Shown here one piece after another: positions 19,768-28,905 of a stretch of 64,000 bases of DNA. The position numbers and the translations under genes are program-made. Numbering within the stretch: position 1 is the first letter of the stretch; each line of letters opens with the position of its first letter. Under the pieces are notes generated by a model. That model was not told the origin of the DNA and did not search any database. It saw only the letters and a program-made list of their open reading frames with translations. Origin of the DNA: Rhizobium leguminosarum bv. trifolii WSM2297 (GTDB lineage Bacteria > Pseudomonadota > Alphaproteobacteria > Rhizobiales > Rhizobiaceae); contig NZ_JH719395.1 in assembly GCF_000271845.1 (NCBI RefSeq), forward strand, positions 274,911 to 338,910. The letters are read 5' to 3'.

Positions 19768-19959
19768 ATGGGGCACCCCCCTCTGCCCTGCCGGGCATCT
19801 CCCCCACAGGTGGGGAGATCACCAGTGGCTTGAACTTCCTGCCCATCTACTGTTTCGCCGTGCTGAAGGCTCGTTGTTTCCGGAAGCCGTCGCGCCCAGC
19901 CGATCTCCCCACCTGTGGGGGAGATGCCCGGCAAGGCAGAGGGGGGCGCCCACGGCATG
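19768..19959. repeat. RIME-like inverted-repeat element between ppx and the phytase-like gene
   Basis: Two roughly 53-58-base arms (19768-19820 and 19902-19959) are near-perfect inverted copies of each other around an 81-base centre. Each arm contains CCCCCTCTGCC, GCCGGGCATCTCCCCCAC and GGGGAGATC, and is itself partly palindromic. The same arms occur inside ribD at 41723-41908. The arms match what I know as rhizobial intergenic mosaic elements (RIME). The name is from memory; the repeat structure is seen directly. Confidence 0.85.
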
Positions 19960-20033
19960 CCGCCAAATATCGGCCGTGCAAAAAAAGGCGGCACCTTCGC
20001 GCCGCCCTCTCGATCTCACATCAGAACGCCGAA

Positions 20034-21392
20034 TTACTTCGCGTTCAAAAACTCGCCAACCTCAAGCAGGCTGAACTCATTATTATCGGCCTTGTCGACG
20101 GCGCGGCCGGCCGAGAAGGGCAGGTTGTTGTCGTTGCCGATGATGATGTGGGTGGCGTCGACGCGGTCGACGTTTTCGATCGTCACGAACGGCATGTCGT
20201 AGACGCCGTCCTTGCTGCCGGCCTTCTTCTTGTTGTCGGGGTCCTGAATATCAAGGAGGTCGATATAGCCGATCTTGCGGACGGCCTTGCCGACATTGGC
20301 GTCGTTGAACTCGATCTTGTAGACGCGCTTCAGCTCGGCAGGCGCCTCGAAGCAATCCGGCTTCGGCTGCTTCGGGTCGGCGCAGGCCTTGTCCTTGGTG
20401 CCGGCGCCGCTGTCGCGCTCGATGACGAGAGCGGTCGTGTCGTCGAGCATGTTGAAGTCGCCGATCGAAACGCCCTTGTCTTCGAACGGATAGAGCCAGC
20501 TGCGGCCAGTCCACTTCTTGGCGGCGACGTCGAATTCGATCACGCGGATGGCGGTGTGGCCGTCGACCGTTTCCATAGTGCCGTCATCCCTGTAGAGGGC
20601 GCCTTCGAGCAGGCCGTAGAGCTTGGAGCCGTCCTTCGACATCGCGAGGCCTTCGAAGCCGCCGGAACGCTTCAGGTTGAAGACAGGCATTTTCGCGGCC
20701 GGGTTGCCCGGAAGCTGGATCAGCGGATTGTCGGGCGAAAGCACCGGCTTGCCGTCGAGCGTCGTCGGGATGACGTCGGTCAGCCGGCCTTCGGTGTCGA
20801 TTTTCAGGATGTAGGGACCGAATTCGTCGCCGAGCCAGAAGCCGTCGGCAACCGGCTGGATCGATTCGATGTCGAAGTCGGCGCCGGTGAGATAACGCGT
20901 GTCGGTGCCTTCGAGCACGATCGGGAACGGAGCGATCTTGTTCGGATCGGAAAGGAAGAGGTTCTTGACGATTTCAGCCTTGTTGCCGGCCCAGTCGAAT
21001 TTCATCTGGTGCAGGAAAAGCATGGCGTCCGAAGAGTTGGCCTTTGAGCCGAAACCGTTGTCCGTCAGCGTCCAGAAGGTGCCGTCGGCCATCGTCTTGA
21101 TGCCCGAAAAACCTTGGACCGGCTGACCGTCGAAGGGAAGCTTTAGGTCGGTAACGCGGGCGCCATCCTTGCCGGGAACGGTGCCGAGCGCTTCGGTGCG
21201 CTTGCGGTCCGGCGTCGTGAACTTGCCGGAATGCTTGAGAAATTCCGGAGCGTCGACCGGCGCCGGAACCATGGTGTTGGCCGGCAGGATCGCCTGGCCG
21301 GCGAGCTTGGCCGGGAACTGCTGCTGGTCGGCTAAAACGGGGCCGGCGATCAGGATGAAAAGCGATACGGAAGCAAAAAGGACGTTCTTCAT
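20034..21392 (-). CDS. Secreted esterase-like activity of phytase family protein
   Basis: This 452-residue protein has a clear signal peptide (MKNVLFASVSLFILIAGPVLA). The repeated blade-like segments (GFSGIKTMADGTFWTLTDNG, DGFWLGDEFGPYILKID, GGFEGLAMSKDGSKLYG) fit the phytase-like beta-propeller domain (PF13449 type). GDEFGPY and TDNGFG are characteristic of that family. It is presumably periplasmic or secreted; the substrate is unknown. It converges with ppx across the RIME-like element. Confidence 0.85.
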   Translation of the reverse strand: MKNVLFASVSLFILIAGPVLADQQQFPAKLAGQAILPANTMVPAPVDAPEFLKHSGKFTTPDRKRTEALGTVPGKDGARVTDLKLPFDGQPVQGFSGIKTMADGTFWTLTDNGFGSKANSSDAMLFLHQMKFDWAGNKAEIVKNLFLSDPNKIAPFPIVLEGTDTRYLTGADFDIESIQPVADGFWLGDEFGPYILKIDTEGRLTDVIPTTLDGKPVLSPDNPLIQLPGNPAAKMPVFNLKRSGGFEGLAMSKDGSKLYGLLEGALYRDDGTMETVDGHTAIRVIEFDVAAKKWTGRSWLYPFEDKGVSIGDFNMLDDTTALVIERDSGAGTKDKACADPKQPKPDCFEAPAELKRVYKIEFNDANVGKAVRKIGYIDLLDIQDPDNKKKAGSKDGVYDMPFVTIENVDRVDATHIIIGNDNNLPFSAGRAVDKADNNEFSLLEVGEFLNAK

Positions 21393-21497
21393 AATATCCC
21401 CATGGAACGGAAGCGAATGCCTTCCGCTTAGCAGGGCTTTAATGTCAGCGAATTGACGGTTGAGTGAAGCTTTGGTGACGCGCGGCAGAACGTTTGC

Positions 21498-22559
21498 TCA
21501 GCCGTGCAGAATGACCGCGGGCGTGTTCAGCACGGTGACCGCGCGCGAGGAAAGCGCCATGACGCCGAGCGCCTGGCCGCGCCCCCTGACGGCATGGCTG
21601 CCGAGATCCTCGCAGGATATGTCGTCGGGAAACTGCATCCGCCGGGCAAGCTCGGCGGAGATCAGCACCGGCCGGTTCAGGCTGCGGCAGAGCGCCTCCA
21701 GCCGGGCGGTGGTGTTCACCGTGTCGCCGAAATAGCTGATCTTGTGATGGTCGACGCCGATTTCGGCGGTGATGATCTCGCCGCCGTGAAGGGCGGCTCT
21801 CAGCTTCGGCACTTGGCCGTAGCTTTTCCGCCAGCCGGCGGCATTGGCTTCGATATCGGCGAGGATGTCGAAGATGCAGCGCACGCAGCGCGCATCCTTG
21901 ACGCCGCGGGCAAGCGGCCAGGTGATGATCGCCGCGTCACCGACATAGTCATTGATCATGCCCTTATGGCGCCGGACCGGCTCCGCGAAAGTCGCAAACA
22001 GCGAGCTCAGCAGCTGCTGTGCGCGGAGGTCGCCGTGCTTTTCGGCAAAGGCCGTCGAATCGACCAGATCGATGAACAGGAAGACACGTTCCTCCTTGAC
22101 CGGATTGCGGTAGCGGCTGACCAGCATGCTCAGAAATACTTCGCGGCCGAGCAGTTCCCGCACCCGCAGGATGAAGATCATCGCCGAGCAGACCGCAAGG
22201 GCATAGAGGAAGACCTCATACGGCATGATGACGAGATCGAACAGCGAAGGCGGCTTCACCATGCCGAGCGACCAGAGCAGCAGGCCGCCGCAGGCAAAGC
22301 CGATGCTCATCAGGATCTCGTAGATCACCAATTCGGTAATGATGAAGGCGAAGGTCGGCAGCTTCTGGATGCGCCTGTAAAGCGTGCGGAACAGCACCTT
22401 GCGTTCGAAGGCGATAATCGGCATGCCGATGAACAGCGCGAAGATCGCGCCGACAACGGGCGTCTGATTGGAATAGAACATCAGATCATAGGCGACGCCG
22501 CTCGCGGCCAGAACGAGCGTGATCAAGATCCAGTTCTGCGTCGGAGATATTTCCCGCAT
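21498..22559 (-). CDS. Membrane-anchored class III adenylate/guanylate cyclase
   Basis: This 353-residue protein has about five hydrophobic helices in the first 150 residues, then a class III cyclase catalytic domain. The metal-binding segment is FLFIDLVDSTAFAEKHGD, the second conserved block is MINDYVGDAAIITWP, and the purine/transition-state region is KISYFGDTVNTTARLE. It probably makes cAMP in response to a membrane signal; rhizobia encode many such cyclases. It is transcribed alone, between the phytase-like gene and rnd. Confidence 0.9.
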   Translation of the reverse strand: MREISPTQNWILITLVLAASGVAYDLMFYSNQTPVVGAIFALFIGMPIIAFERKVLFRTLYRRIQKLPTFAFIITELVIYEILMSIGFACGGLLLWSLGMVKPPSLFDLVIMPYEVFLYALAVCSAMIFILRVRELLGREVFLSMLVSRYRNPVKEERVFLFIDLVDSTAFAEKHGDLRAQQLLSSLFATFAEPVRRHKGMINDYVGDAAIITWPLARGVKDARCVRCIFDILADIEANAAGWRKSYGQVPKLRAALHGGEIITAEIGVDHHKISYFGDTVNTTARLEALCRSLNRPVLISAELARRMQFPDDISCEDLGSHAVRGRGQALGVMALSSRAVTVLNTPAVILHG

Positions 22560-22636
22560 GCCACCCTTCGCTGATGATGTTTCTTCCCAGCCATTGTTTC
22601 AGCTGGGAAAAAAGCGTCAAGCGAATTCAATCCAAC

Positions 22637-23782
22637 TCAGAGGCTGACGGTTTCGACCTTCCTGTCGACGAAGCGCAGAGCGATCTGACCCTGGATCAGC
22701 TGCAGCGCCGGCTCGCCGAAAAGATCGCGCCGCCAGCCGTGCAGCGCAGAGACTTCGGCCTTCTCGCCCTCGGCGGCGATCCTGTCGAGATCCTCGCTGT
22801 TGGCGATCACCTTCGGCGCAACGCCGTGTTTTTCCGAAATCAGCTTCAGGAGTACCTTCAGCAGTTCGACGGCGGCAGCGGCCCCTTCGGGTGCCTGCGC
22901 CTGACGTGGCACATGTGGCATATCGGCCTTTGGAAGAGCGAGCGCCGCGTTGACGGCTTCGATGACTGATGCGCCGGAGGTCGAGCGCTCCCAGCCTTTC
23001 GGAATGGTGCGTAACCGGCCAAGCGCTTCGGTATCCTTGGGCTGCTGTTGGGCGATCTCGTAGATCGCATCATCTTTCAGCACCCGCGAACGCGGCACGT
23101 TGCGGGCCCGGGCCTCGCGTTCGCGCCAGGCTGCGACGTATTTCAGGATCGCCAGCTCCTGCGGCTTGCGCAGCCGCATCTTCAGCCGCTGCCAGGCATC
23201 GTCGGGATGCATGTCGTAGGTTTCGCGCGCCTCGAGAATGTCCATCTCCTCGGAGAGCCAGGAGGTGCGGCCTTCGCGATCGAGTTCCGCCTTGAGCGAC
23301 AGGTAGACGTCGCGCAGGTGGGTGACGTCGGCCAGGGCATATTCCAGCTGCTTGTCGGAGAGCGGTCGGCGGCTCCAGTCGGTAAAACGCGACGACTTGT
23401 CGATATGGACGTTCTTGATGCGGCTGACCAGCTGATCATAGGAGACGCTGTCGCCGAATCCGCAGACCATGGCGGCGACCTGCGTGTCGAAGATCGGATG
23501 CGGAATGAGATTGCCGCGATTGAAGATGATTTCGATGTCCTGACGCGCCGCGTGGAAGACTTTCAGCACCTTTGGGTCGGCCATCAGCTCGAAGAAGGGA
23601 GCGAGATCGATCCCCTTTGCCAGCGGATCGACGAGAACTTCCGTTGTCGGGCTTGCCATCTGAATCAGGCAAAGCTCCGGCCAGAAGGTCGTCTCGCGCA
23701 GGAATTCGGTGTCGATTGTGATGAAGTCGGACTTGGCCAGCTCTTTGCAGGCGGCCGCCAAATCGGCGGTGGTTTCGATCAT
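22637..23782 (-). CDS. rnd: Ribonuclease D
   Basis: This 381-residue 3'-5' exoribonuclease acts in tRNA 3' maturation. The DEDDy exonuclease domain shows FITIDTEFLRE (D and E), VFHAARQDIEI with the second Asp, and the YALADVTHLRDVY motif with Tyr and Asp. HRDC-like helical domains follow (AWREREARARNVPRSRVLKDD). Length and motifs match the family. Confidence 0.96.
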   Translation of the reverse strand: MIETTADLAAACKELAKSDFITIDTEFLRETTFWPELCLIQMASPTTEVLVDPLAKGIDLAPFFELMADPKVLKVFHAARQDIEIIFNRGNLIPHPIFDTQVAAMVCGFGDSVSYDQLVSRIKNVHIDKSSRFTDWSRRPLSDKQLEYALADVTHLRDVYLSLKAELDREGRTSWLSEEMDILEARETYDMHPDDAWQRLKMRLRKPQELAILKYVAAWREREARARNVPRSRVLKDDAIYEIAQQQPKDTEALGRLRTIPKGWERSTSGASVIEAVNAALALPKADMPHVPRQAQAPEGAAAAVELLKVLLKLISEKHGVAPKVIANSEDLDRIAAEGEKAEVSALHGWRRDLFGEPALQLIQGQIALRFVDRKVETVSL

Positions 23783-23913
23783 ATCATTTCATTCGCAAGG
23801 AAAAGGTCGGTTGAACCTTCCTTCTCCTTTCGCTTCGATATGTCAATACAACAGCATACGCTTCGAGCCTTGCTGGCCAAGAATCACGTCCAAACTGTGG
23901 CAAGACGAGCGCC

Positions 23914-25305
23914 TCAGCTGACTCTGACATAGCTGGTCATTCCGGTCTTCTGATGCTCGATGATATGGCAATGCAGCAGCCAGTCGCCGGGATTGTCGGC
24001 GACGAAGGCGAGCTGCACCTTCTCATCCGGCTGGATGAGATAGGTATCGGACACTAGAGGCATCACCTCCCTGGTCGAGGAAGAGATCACCATGAAGCTC
24101 ATCCCGTGCAGATGGATCGGATGCGCGTGCGGCGTGGTGTTCTCCAGATTGAAGACATAGCTCCGGCCGAGCTTCAATTCCACCAGCGGCGTCGTCGGAT
24201 CGGGTGTGTCACCCGGCCACGGCACCTTGTTGATTGCCCAGAAACTGTAGCCGAGCGTGCCGCAGATGCTTTCGGCGGCGGTATTCTCCGCCGTGGCGCT
24301 CAGTACTAGGGGAATCTGTTCGGCGGCGGAAAGATCGGCCTTCGCCACCGGATTTTCGACAAGCGGCCCGAGATCGCCGATATCGCGCTTCAGCGATGAT
24401 CCGGTGGCGCGCAGGCTGGCGATCGTCTTCGGCGTCGTGCCGCGGATATCTTCAAGCGTCGCGACGGCGCCCTCGCTGTCCGGCATGTGCACGGCGAGAT
24501 CGAGCCGCTGGCCTGGCCCGATCTGCAGCAGGTCGAGGGGAAAACGCTTCGGTACCGGATTGCCGTCGATGGCAATGACGCTCGCAACCGCACCTTCCAT
24601 CTTCAGCGAGAAGATCCGCGTCACGTCGGTGACCGCGATGCGCAGCCGCACCAGCCCGCCGGCCGGCGCGTCATATCGCGGCTCCTGATGCCAGTTGGCG
24701 GTGCGCACCGTGCCGTAGGTCCCCGACTTGGCTGCGTCGCGCGGCCGGAATGCGGCGATGAACTGCCCGTCGCCGCCGAGCCGCCAGTCGCGCAGGTTCA
24801 GCACCACTTCCGCATCGAATTCGGGATCGCCAGGGTCTTCGACGACGATGACGCCGGTCATGCCGTGCCCCATCTGCGTCAGCGTATTGCAATGCGGATG
24901 ATACCAGAAAGTGCCGGCATCGGGCGGCGTGAAGGCATAATCGAAGCTGTCGCCGGTATAGACATAGGGCTGCGTCATGAAGGGCACGCCGTCCATGCGG
25001 TTGTCGATGCGAAGCCCGTGCCAGTGGATCGTCGTCGGTTCGTCGAGCCCGTTTTTCAGCCGCGCTGCATAGGGTCGCCCCTTCGTCATCCTGAGCACCG
25101 GCGGCATGCCGTCATGACCCCAGCTCATGATATCCCGGGTCGGTCCCGCCTCGCTCAGCATCGCCTCGGTCTTCACCGCCGTCAGCAGTTGCGGCTCGGG
25201 TGCCGCCTCGGCAAGCCCGAATTTACCGGCAATGCCCATGCCGACACCATAGGCGCCCGCGACGGCGGATGCCTTGAGAAGGTTGCGGCGGGTCAGCAGA
25301 GGCAT
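23914..25305 (-). CDS. Multicopper oxidase (Tat-exported)
   Basis: This 463-residue protein has a twin-arginine signal (TRRNLLKASAVAGAYGVG) and the four copper-binding motifs: HWHG, YHPHCN, HPIHLHG and HCHIIEHQKTGM. The last holds the type 1 Cu ligands with the axial Met. Such periplasmic enzymes oxidise Cu(I) or phenolic compounds; CueO-like copper tolerance is plausible, but no methionine-rich loop is seen and no copper efflux gene is adjacent. Upstream 25306-25560 has no other gene. Confidence 0.93.
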   Translation of the reverse strand: MPLLTRRNLLKASAVAGAYGVGMGIAGKFGLAEAAPEPQLLTAVKTEAMLSEAGPTRDIMSWGHDGMPPVLRMTKGRPYAARLKNGLDEPTTIHWHGLRIDNRMDGVPFMTQPYVYTGDSFDYAFTPPDAGTFWYHPHCNTLTQMGHGMTGVIVVEDPGDPEFDAEVVLNLRDWRLGGDGQFIAAFRPRDAAKSGTYGTVRTANWHQEPRYDAPAGGLVRLRIAVTDVTRIFSLKMEGAVASVIAIDGNPVPKRFPLDLLQIGPGQRLDLAVHMPDSEGAVATLEDIRGTTPKTIASLRATGSSLKRDIGDLGPLVENPVAKADLSAAEQIPLVLSATAENTAAESICGTLGYSFWAINKVPWPGDTPDPTTPLVELKLGRSYVFNLENTTPHAHPIHLHGMSFMVISSSTREVMPLVSDTYLIQPDEKVQLAFVADNPGDWLLHCHIIEHQKTGMTSYVRVS

Positions 25306-25560
25306 GCGGAGGCTCCGGGATGATAATACCGATCCTTTTAAAGTTGAGAGGCATCTTCATCAATATGGGAAACGCGGCCAAACTGCCGCAGCTTACGGGC
25401 CGCGACCTCGCCACAAACGCGTACCAAACCCGCGGGCAGCGCGCGCCAAGCCTTGACAAATCGGACCGTCCATGCGCTTTTCCGCCCGATTTTCTTGTCG
25501 GCGCTTGAGGGGCTTTGAACCCTTGCTGCCGTCTTAAGCCACATGCCAGGATTTGAGATC

Positions 25561-27351
25561 ATGCATCGCTATCGCAGCCACACATGCGCCGCCCTCCGCA
25601 AGACGGATGTCGGCTCGACCGTCCGTATCTCCGGCTGGGTCCATCGCGTCCGCGACCATGGCGGCGTTCTCTTCATCGACCTTCGCGACCATTACGGCAT
25701 CACCCAGGTCGTCGCCGATCCCGATAGCCCGGCCTTCAAGACGGCGGAGACCGTGCGCGGCGAATGGGTCATCCGCATCGACGGCCTCGTCAAGGCCCGC
25801 ACCGAAGACACCGTCAACAAGACGATGGCAACAGGTGAGATCGAGCTCTACGCCCAGGAGATCGAAGTGCTCTCCGCCGCCAAGGAATTGCCGCTGCCGG
25901 TCTTCGGCGAGCCGGACTATCCCGAAGACGTCCGCCTCAAGTATCGCTTCCTCGATCTTCGCCGCGAAACGCTGCATCGGAACATCGTCAAGCGCACTCA
26001 GGTCATCTCGTCGATGCGCCGCGAAATGGGCGATGTCGGCTTCACCGAATATACGACGCCGATCCTGACGGCCTCCTCGCCGGAAGGCGCGCGCGATTTC
26101 CTCGTGCCCTCGCGCATCCATCCCGGCACTTTCTATGCGCTGCCGCAGGCGCCGCAGCAGTATAAGCAGCTGCTGATGGTTGCAGGCTTCGATCGTTACT
26201 TCCAGATCGCGCCGTGTTTCCGCGATGAAGACCCGCGCGCCGACCGCCTGCCGGGCGAATTCTACCAGCTCGACCTCGAAATGAGCTTCGTCACCCAGGA
26301 AGATGTCTGGGACACGATGGGGCCGCTGATCACCAAGGTGTTCGAGGAATTTGCCGAAGGCAAGCCGGTCACTAAGGAATGGCCGCGTATTCCCTATGAC
26401 GAGGCAATTCGCAAATATGGTTCGGACAAGCCGGACCTGCGTAACCCGATCGTCATGGAAGCGGTGACCGAGCATTTCGCCGGCTCCGGTTTCAAGGTCT
26501 TCGCCGGCATGATCGCCTCCAACCCGAAGGTTCAGATCTGGGCGATCCCGGCAAAGACCGGCGGCTCGCGCGCCTTCTGCGACCGCATGAACGCCTGGGC
26601 GCAGAGCCAGGGCCAGCCGGGCCTCGGCTACATCTTCTGGCGCAGCGAAAACGACAAGCTCGAAGGTGCTGGTCCGCTTGCCAAGAACATCGGCGAGGAG
26701 CGCACCGATGCGATCCGCAACCAGCTCGGTCTCGGCGATGGCGACGCCTGCTTCTTCGTCGCCGGCGAACCGGAAAAGTTCTACAAGTTTGCCGGCGAGG
26801 CTCGCACGAAGGCCGGCGAAGAGCTGAACCTAGTCGACCGCGACCGCTTCGAATTGTGCTGGATCGTCGATTTCCCCTTCTTCGAATGGAGCGAGGAAGA
26901 CAAGAAGGTCGATTTCGCCCACAACCCGTTCTCGATGCCGCAGGGTGGCCTTGAAGCGCTGCAGAACCAGGATCCGTTGACGATCAAGGCTTTCCAGTAC
27001 GATGCCGTCTGCAACGGCTTCGAAATCGCCTCGGGCTCGATCCGCAACCAGTCGCCTGAAACCATGGTCGCTGCCTTCGAAAAGGTCGGTCTCAGCCAGC
27101 AGGACGTCGAGGATCGTTTCGGCGGCCTCTACCGCGCCTTCCAGTACGGCGCGCCGCCGCATGGCGGCGCTGCCTTCGGCATCGACCGTATCGTCATGCT
27201 GCTCGTCGGCGCAAAGAACCTGCGCGAGATCTCGCTCTTCCCGATGAACCAGCAGGCCCAGGATCTGCTGATGGGCGCGCCGAGCCCGGCAAGCCCGACG
27301 CAGCTGCGCGAACTTTCGATCCGGCCGATCCCGCCGGTCAAGAAGGACTGA
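25561..27351 (+). CDS. aspS: Aspartate--tRNA ligase
   Basis: This 596-residue class IIb synthetase has an N-terminal OB fold ([23 protein letters not shown]), motif 1 region RFLDLRRE, motif 2 [12 protein letters not shown] and motif 3 [14 protein letters not shown], with a bacterial GAD insertion between them. The start at 25561 (MHRYRSHTC) matches the usual alphaproteobacterial N-terminus and has AGGA 9 bases upstream; the in-frame ATG at 25543 is less likely. A strong terminator follows. Confidence 0.97.
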   Translation: MHRYRSHTCAALRKTDVGSTVRISGWVHRVRDHGGVLFIDLRDHYGITQVVADPDSPAFKTAETVRGEWVIRIDGLVKARTEDTVNKTMATGEIELYAQEIEVLSAAKELPLPVFGEPDYPEDVRLKYRFLDLRRETLHRNIVKRTQVISSMRREMGDVGFTEYTTPILTASSPEGARDFLVPSRIHPGTFYALPQAPQQYKQLLMVAGFDRYFQIAPCFRDEDPRADRLPGEFYQLDLEMSFVTQEDVWDTMGPLITKVFEEFAEGKPVTKEWPRIPYDEAIRKYGSDKPDLRNPIVMEAVTEHFAGSGFKVFAGMIASNPKVQIWAIPAKTGGSRAFCDRMNAWAQSQGQPGLGYIFWRSENDKLEGAGPLAKNIGEERTDAIRNQLGLGDGDACFFVAGEPEKFYKFAGEARTKAGEELNLVDRDRFELCWIVDFPFFEWSEEDKKVDFAHNPFSMPQGGLEALQNQDPLTIKAFQYDAVCNGFEIASGSIRNQSPETMVAAFEKVGLSQQDVEDRFGGLYRAFQYGAPPHGGAAFGIDRIVMLLVGAKNLREISLFPMNQQAQDLLMGAPSPASPTQLRELSIRPIPPVKKD

Positions 27352-27430
27352 TATAACAGGCTGCGCGGCCAACCCTAGCCTTTGAGGCGCCTTCGAGGCG
27401 CCTCGCGATGAGGCTGGAGAGAGTTCAGAA

Positions 27431-27467
27431 ATAAAAGGCCCGGCAGTGGAACTGCCGGTCCTTTTAT
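27431..27467. terminator. Rho-independent terminator (bidirectional) after aspS
   Basis: 17-base arms (27431-27447 and 27451-27467) pair with a single mismatch; the core is CCGGCAGT/ACTGCCGG and the ends are A- and T-rich. It lies between convergent aspS and the secreted-protein gene. Confidence 0.85.
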
Positions 27468-27482
27468 CGTGAGATCGAAGCG

Positions 27483-28670
27483 TCAGTCGTTGGCCGAAAC
27501 CTTGACGCCGAGCACCTGCGGCAGCGTGTTCGGAGCACCCATGGCAGCACCGACGATGGTCGGGAACGGTACCGGCTTTTCGGGAGCGGCCTTGACGGTC
27601 AGGCTCTTCGGATCGTCGAGGAAGGTGTTGACCGCTGCCGAAACGGCGTTCTGCAGTTCGGGAATGTTGAGCTGCGCCAGCATGATCGGCGTCATCGCCT
27701 TCAGCGAATCCGCCATCTGCTTGCCCGACATGTTCTGCTGCGAGCCGGCATAATCAAGCGCGCGCTTGGTGATCGAGGCATCGTCGAAACGCACCTGCGC
27801 GGCCTCGAAGGACAGCTGCTGCATCAGGCCGAGCATGGCAAGGCCGAGCGCCTGCTGCGACTGTTCCTTGTTCGGATTGGCTTCGGATTGCTTCATCGCA
27901 TCCTGCATCGATTTCATGAAGGCCATCGTATAGCCGGAGATCTTGAAGCCGAGGTTCAGCTTGCCGACATTGGTGAAGTCGAAGGCGAATTCGGAAATGT
28001 CGATCGTGCCGGGGGCAAGTTCCCAGGCACCCTTCATGGTGATGTCGCCCTGGACGTGCTGCAGGGCGAGCTTCTCGATCGCGTCCTTACTCTGCGCATC
28101 CTCGGACTTAGTGAGATCGGCCTTCATGCTTTTGAAGGCGCCGTCGAAATCGAAGCCGGATTCGTCTTCGCGCAGTGTCAGGTTCATGTTGCTTTCGAGC
28201 AGCGAGAATACTTCCGCCCCGTCCTTGACAACCTTCAGCGGGCCGATATGGGCGGTTTCATAAAGCATCATGGTGTCGAGCGTATCGCCACCCGCAGTTG
28301 CCGGGACGGAGATGCCGCCGAGCGTCAGATCCTGCGCCGTCACGGTCACACCGTCTCCGGTCTTGTTGATGTCGGGGAAGGCCGCTTCTTCGATGTAATA
28401 ACCGCCGTCCTCGTCTTCTTCGACGCCGGAAAGGGTGATTTCGCCGATCGGCAGGCTTTCGCCGCCGGTCGGCTTGACGGTGACATTCTTCAACGTCACG
28501 GTCGTGCCGTCGATATCGACGCTCTCAGCTGAAATCGTCCCGCCCTGTGCGGCATAGGCGGCATTGATCTTCTTCAGCAGATCGGTGCCGTCGAGAGCGA
28601 AAGCCGAGCCGGCGAGCGAGAAAAATGCGGCGCCCGACAGCATCAGCCGCGTTGTCCGGTAAAAATTCAT
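27483..28670 (-). CDS. Secreted protein of unknown function
   Basis: This 395-residue protein has a signal peptide (MNFYRTTRLMLSGAAFFSLAGSAFALDG) and no transmembrane helix after it. The body alternates short polar beta-like segments (VDIDGTTVTLKNVTVKP, EITLSGVEEDEDGGYYIEEA) with helices, reminiscent of proteins built from repeated AsmA/DUF945-like beta units. No catalytic motif is visible. It is probably periplasmic and is transcribed alone opposite aspS. I do not assign a function. Confidence 0.8.
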   Translation of the reverse strand: MNFYRTTRLMLSGAAFFSLAGSAFALDGTDLLKKINAAYAAQGGTISAESVDIDGTTVTLKNVTVKPTGGESLPIGEITLSGVEEDEDGGYYIEEAAFPDINKTGDGVTVTAQDLTLGGISVPATAGGDTLDTMMLYETAHIGPLKVVKDGAEVFSLLESNMNLTLREDESGFDFDGAFKSMKADLTKSEDAQSKDAIEKLALQHVQGDITMKGAWELAPGTIDISEFAFDFTNVGKLNLGFKISGYTMAFMKSMQDAMKQSEANPNKEQSQQALGLAMLGLMQQLSFEAAQVRFDDASITKRALDYAGSQQNMSGKQMADSLKAMTPIMLAQLNIPELQNAVSAAVNTFLDDPKSLTVKAAPEKPVPFPTIVGAAMGAPNTLPQVLGVKVSAND

Positions 28671-28905
28671 GGGGTGATTCCTCTGGTGGCGTGTGGCGGT
28701 TCTTAAATCTGCAGTTACGCTACTACGGATTGGGCCCGCTTTATATTTACGGACTTCTAAATTTCCGTTGAAAGGAACGGCAAACGAAGTCCAAATTGCG
28801 GCGGAACGTTTGTCTCATCCTTTGATGTCAGTGCCAAGACTTCATCCACAGCTGCAATGGCCTGGATTCCTTGCCCGCCAGCCTCTTCTGGGCTAGTCAG
28901 GACCT

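Noticed and set aside
15792..19994. A 1400-codon open frame on the minus strand opposite ppk and ppx
   Set aside because: The plus strand carries two complete, motif-bearing enzymes. The antisense frame is open because of high-GC third-position bias, and its product is low-complexity and rich in Arg, Asp and Gly.
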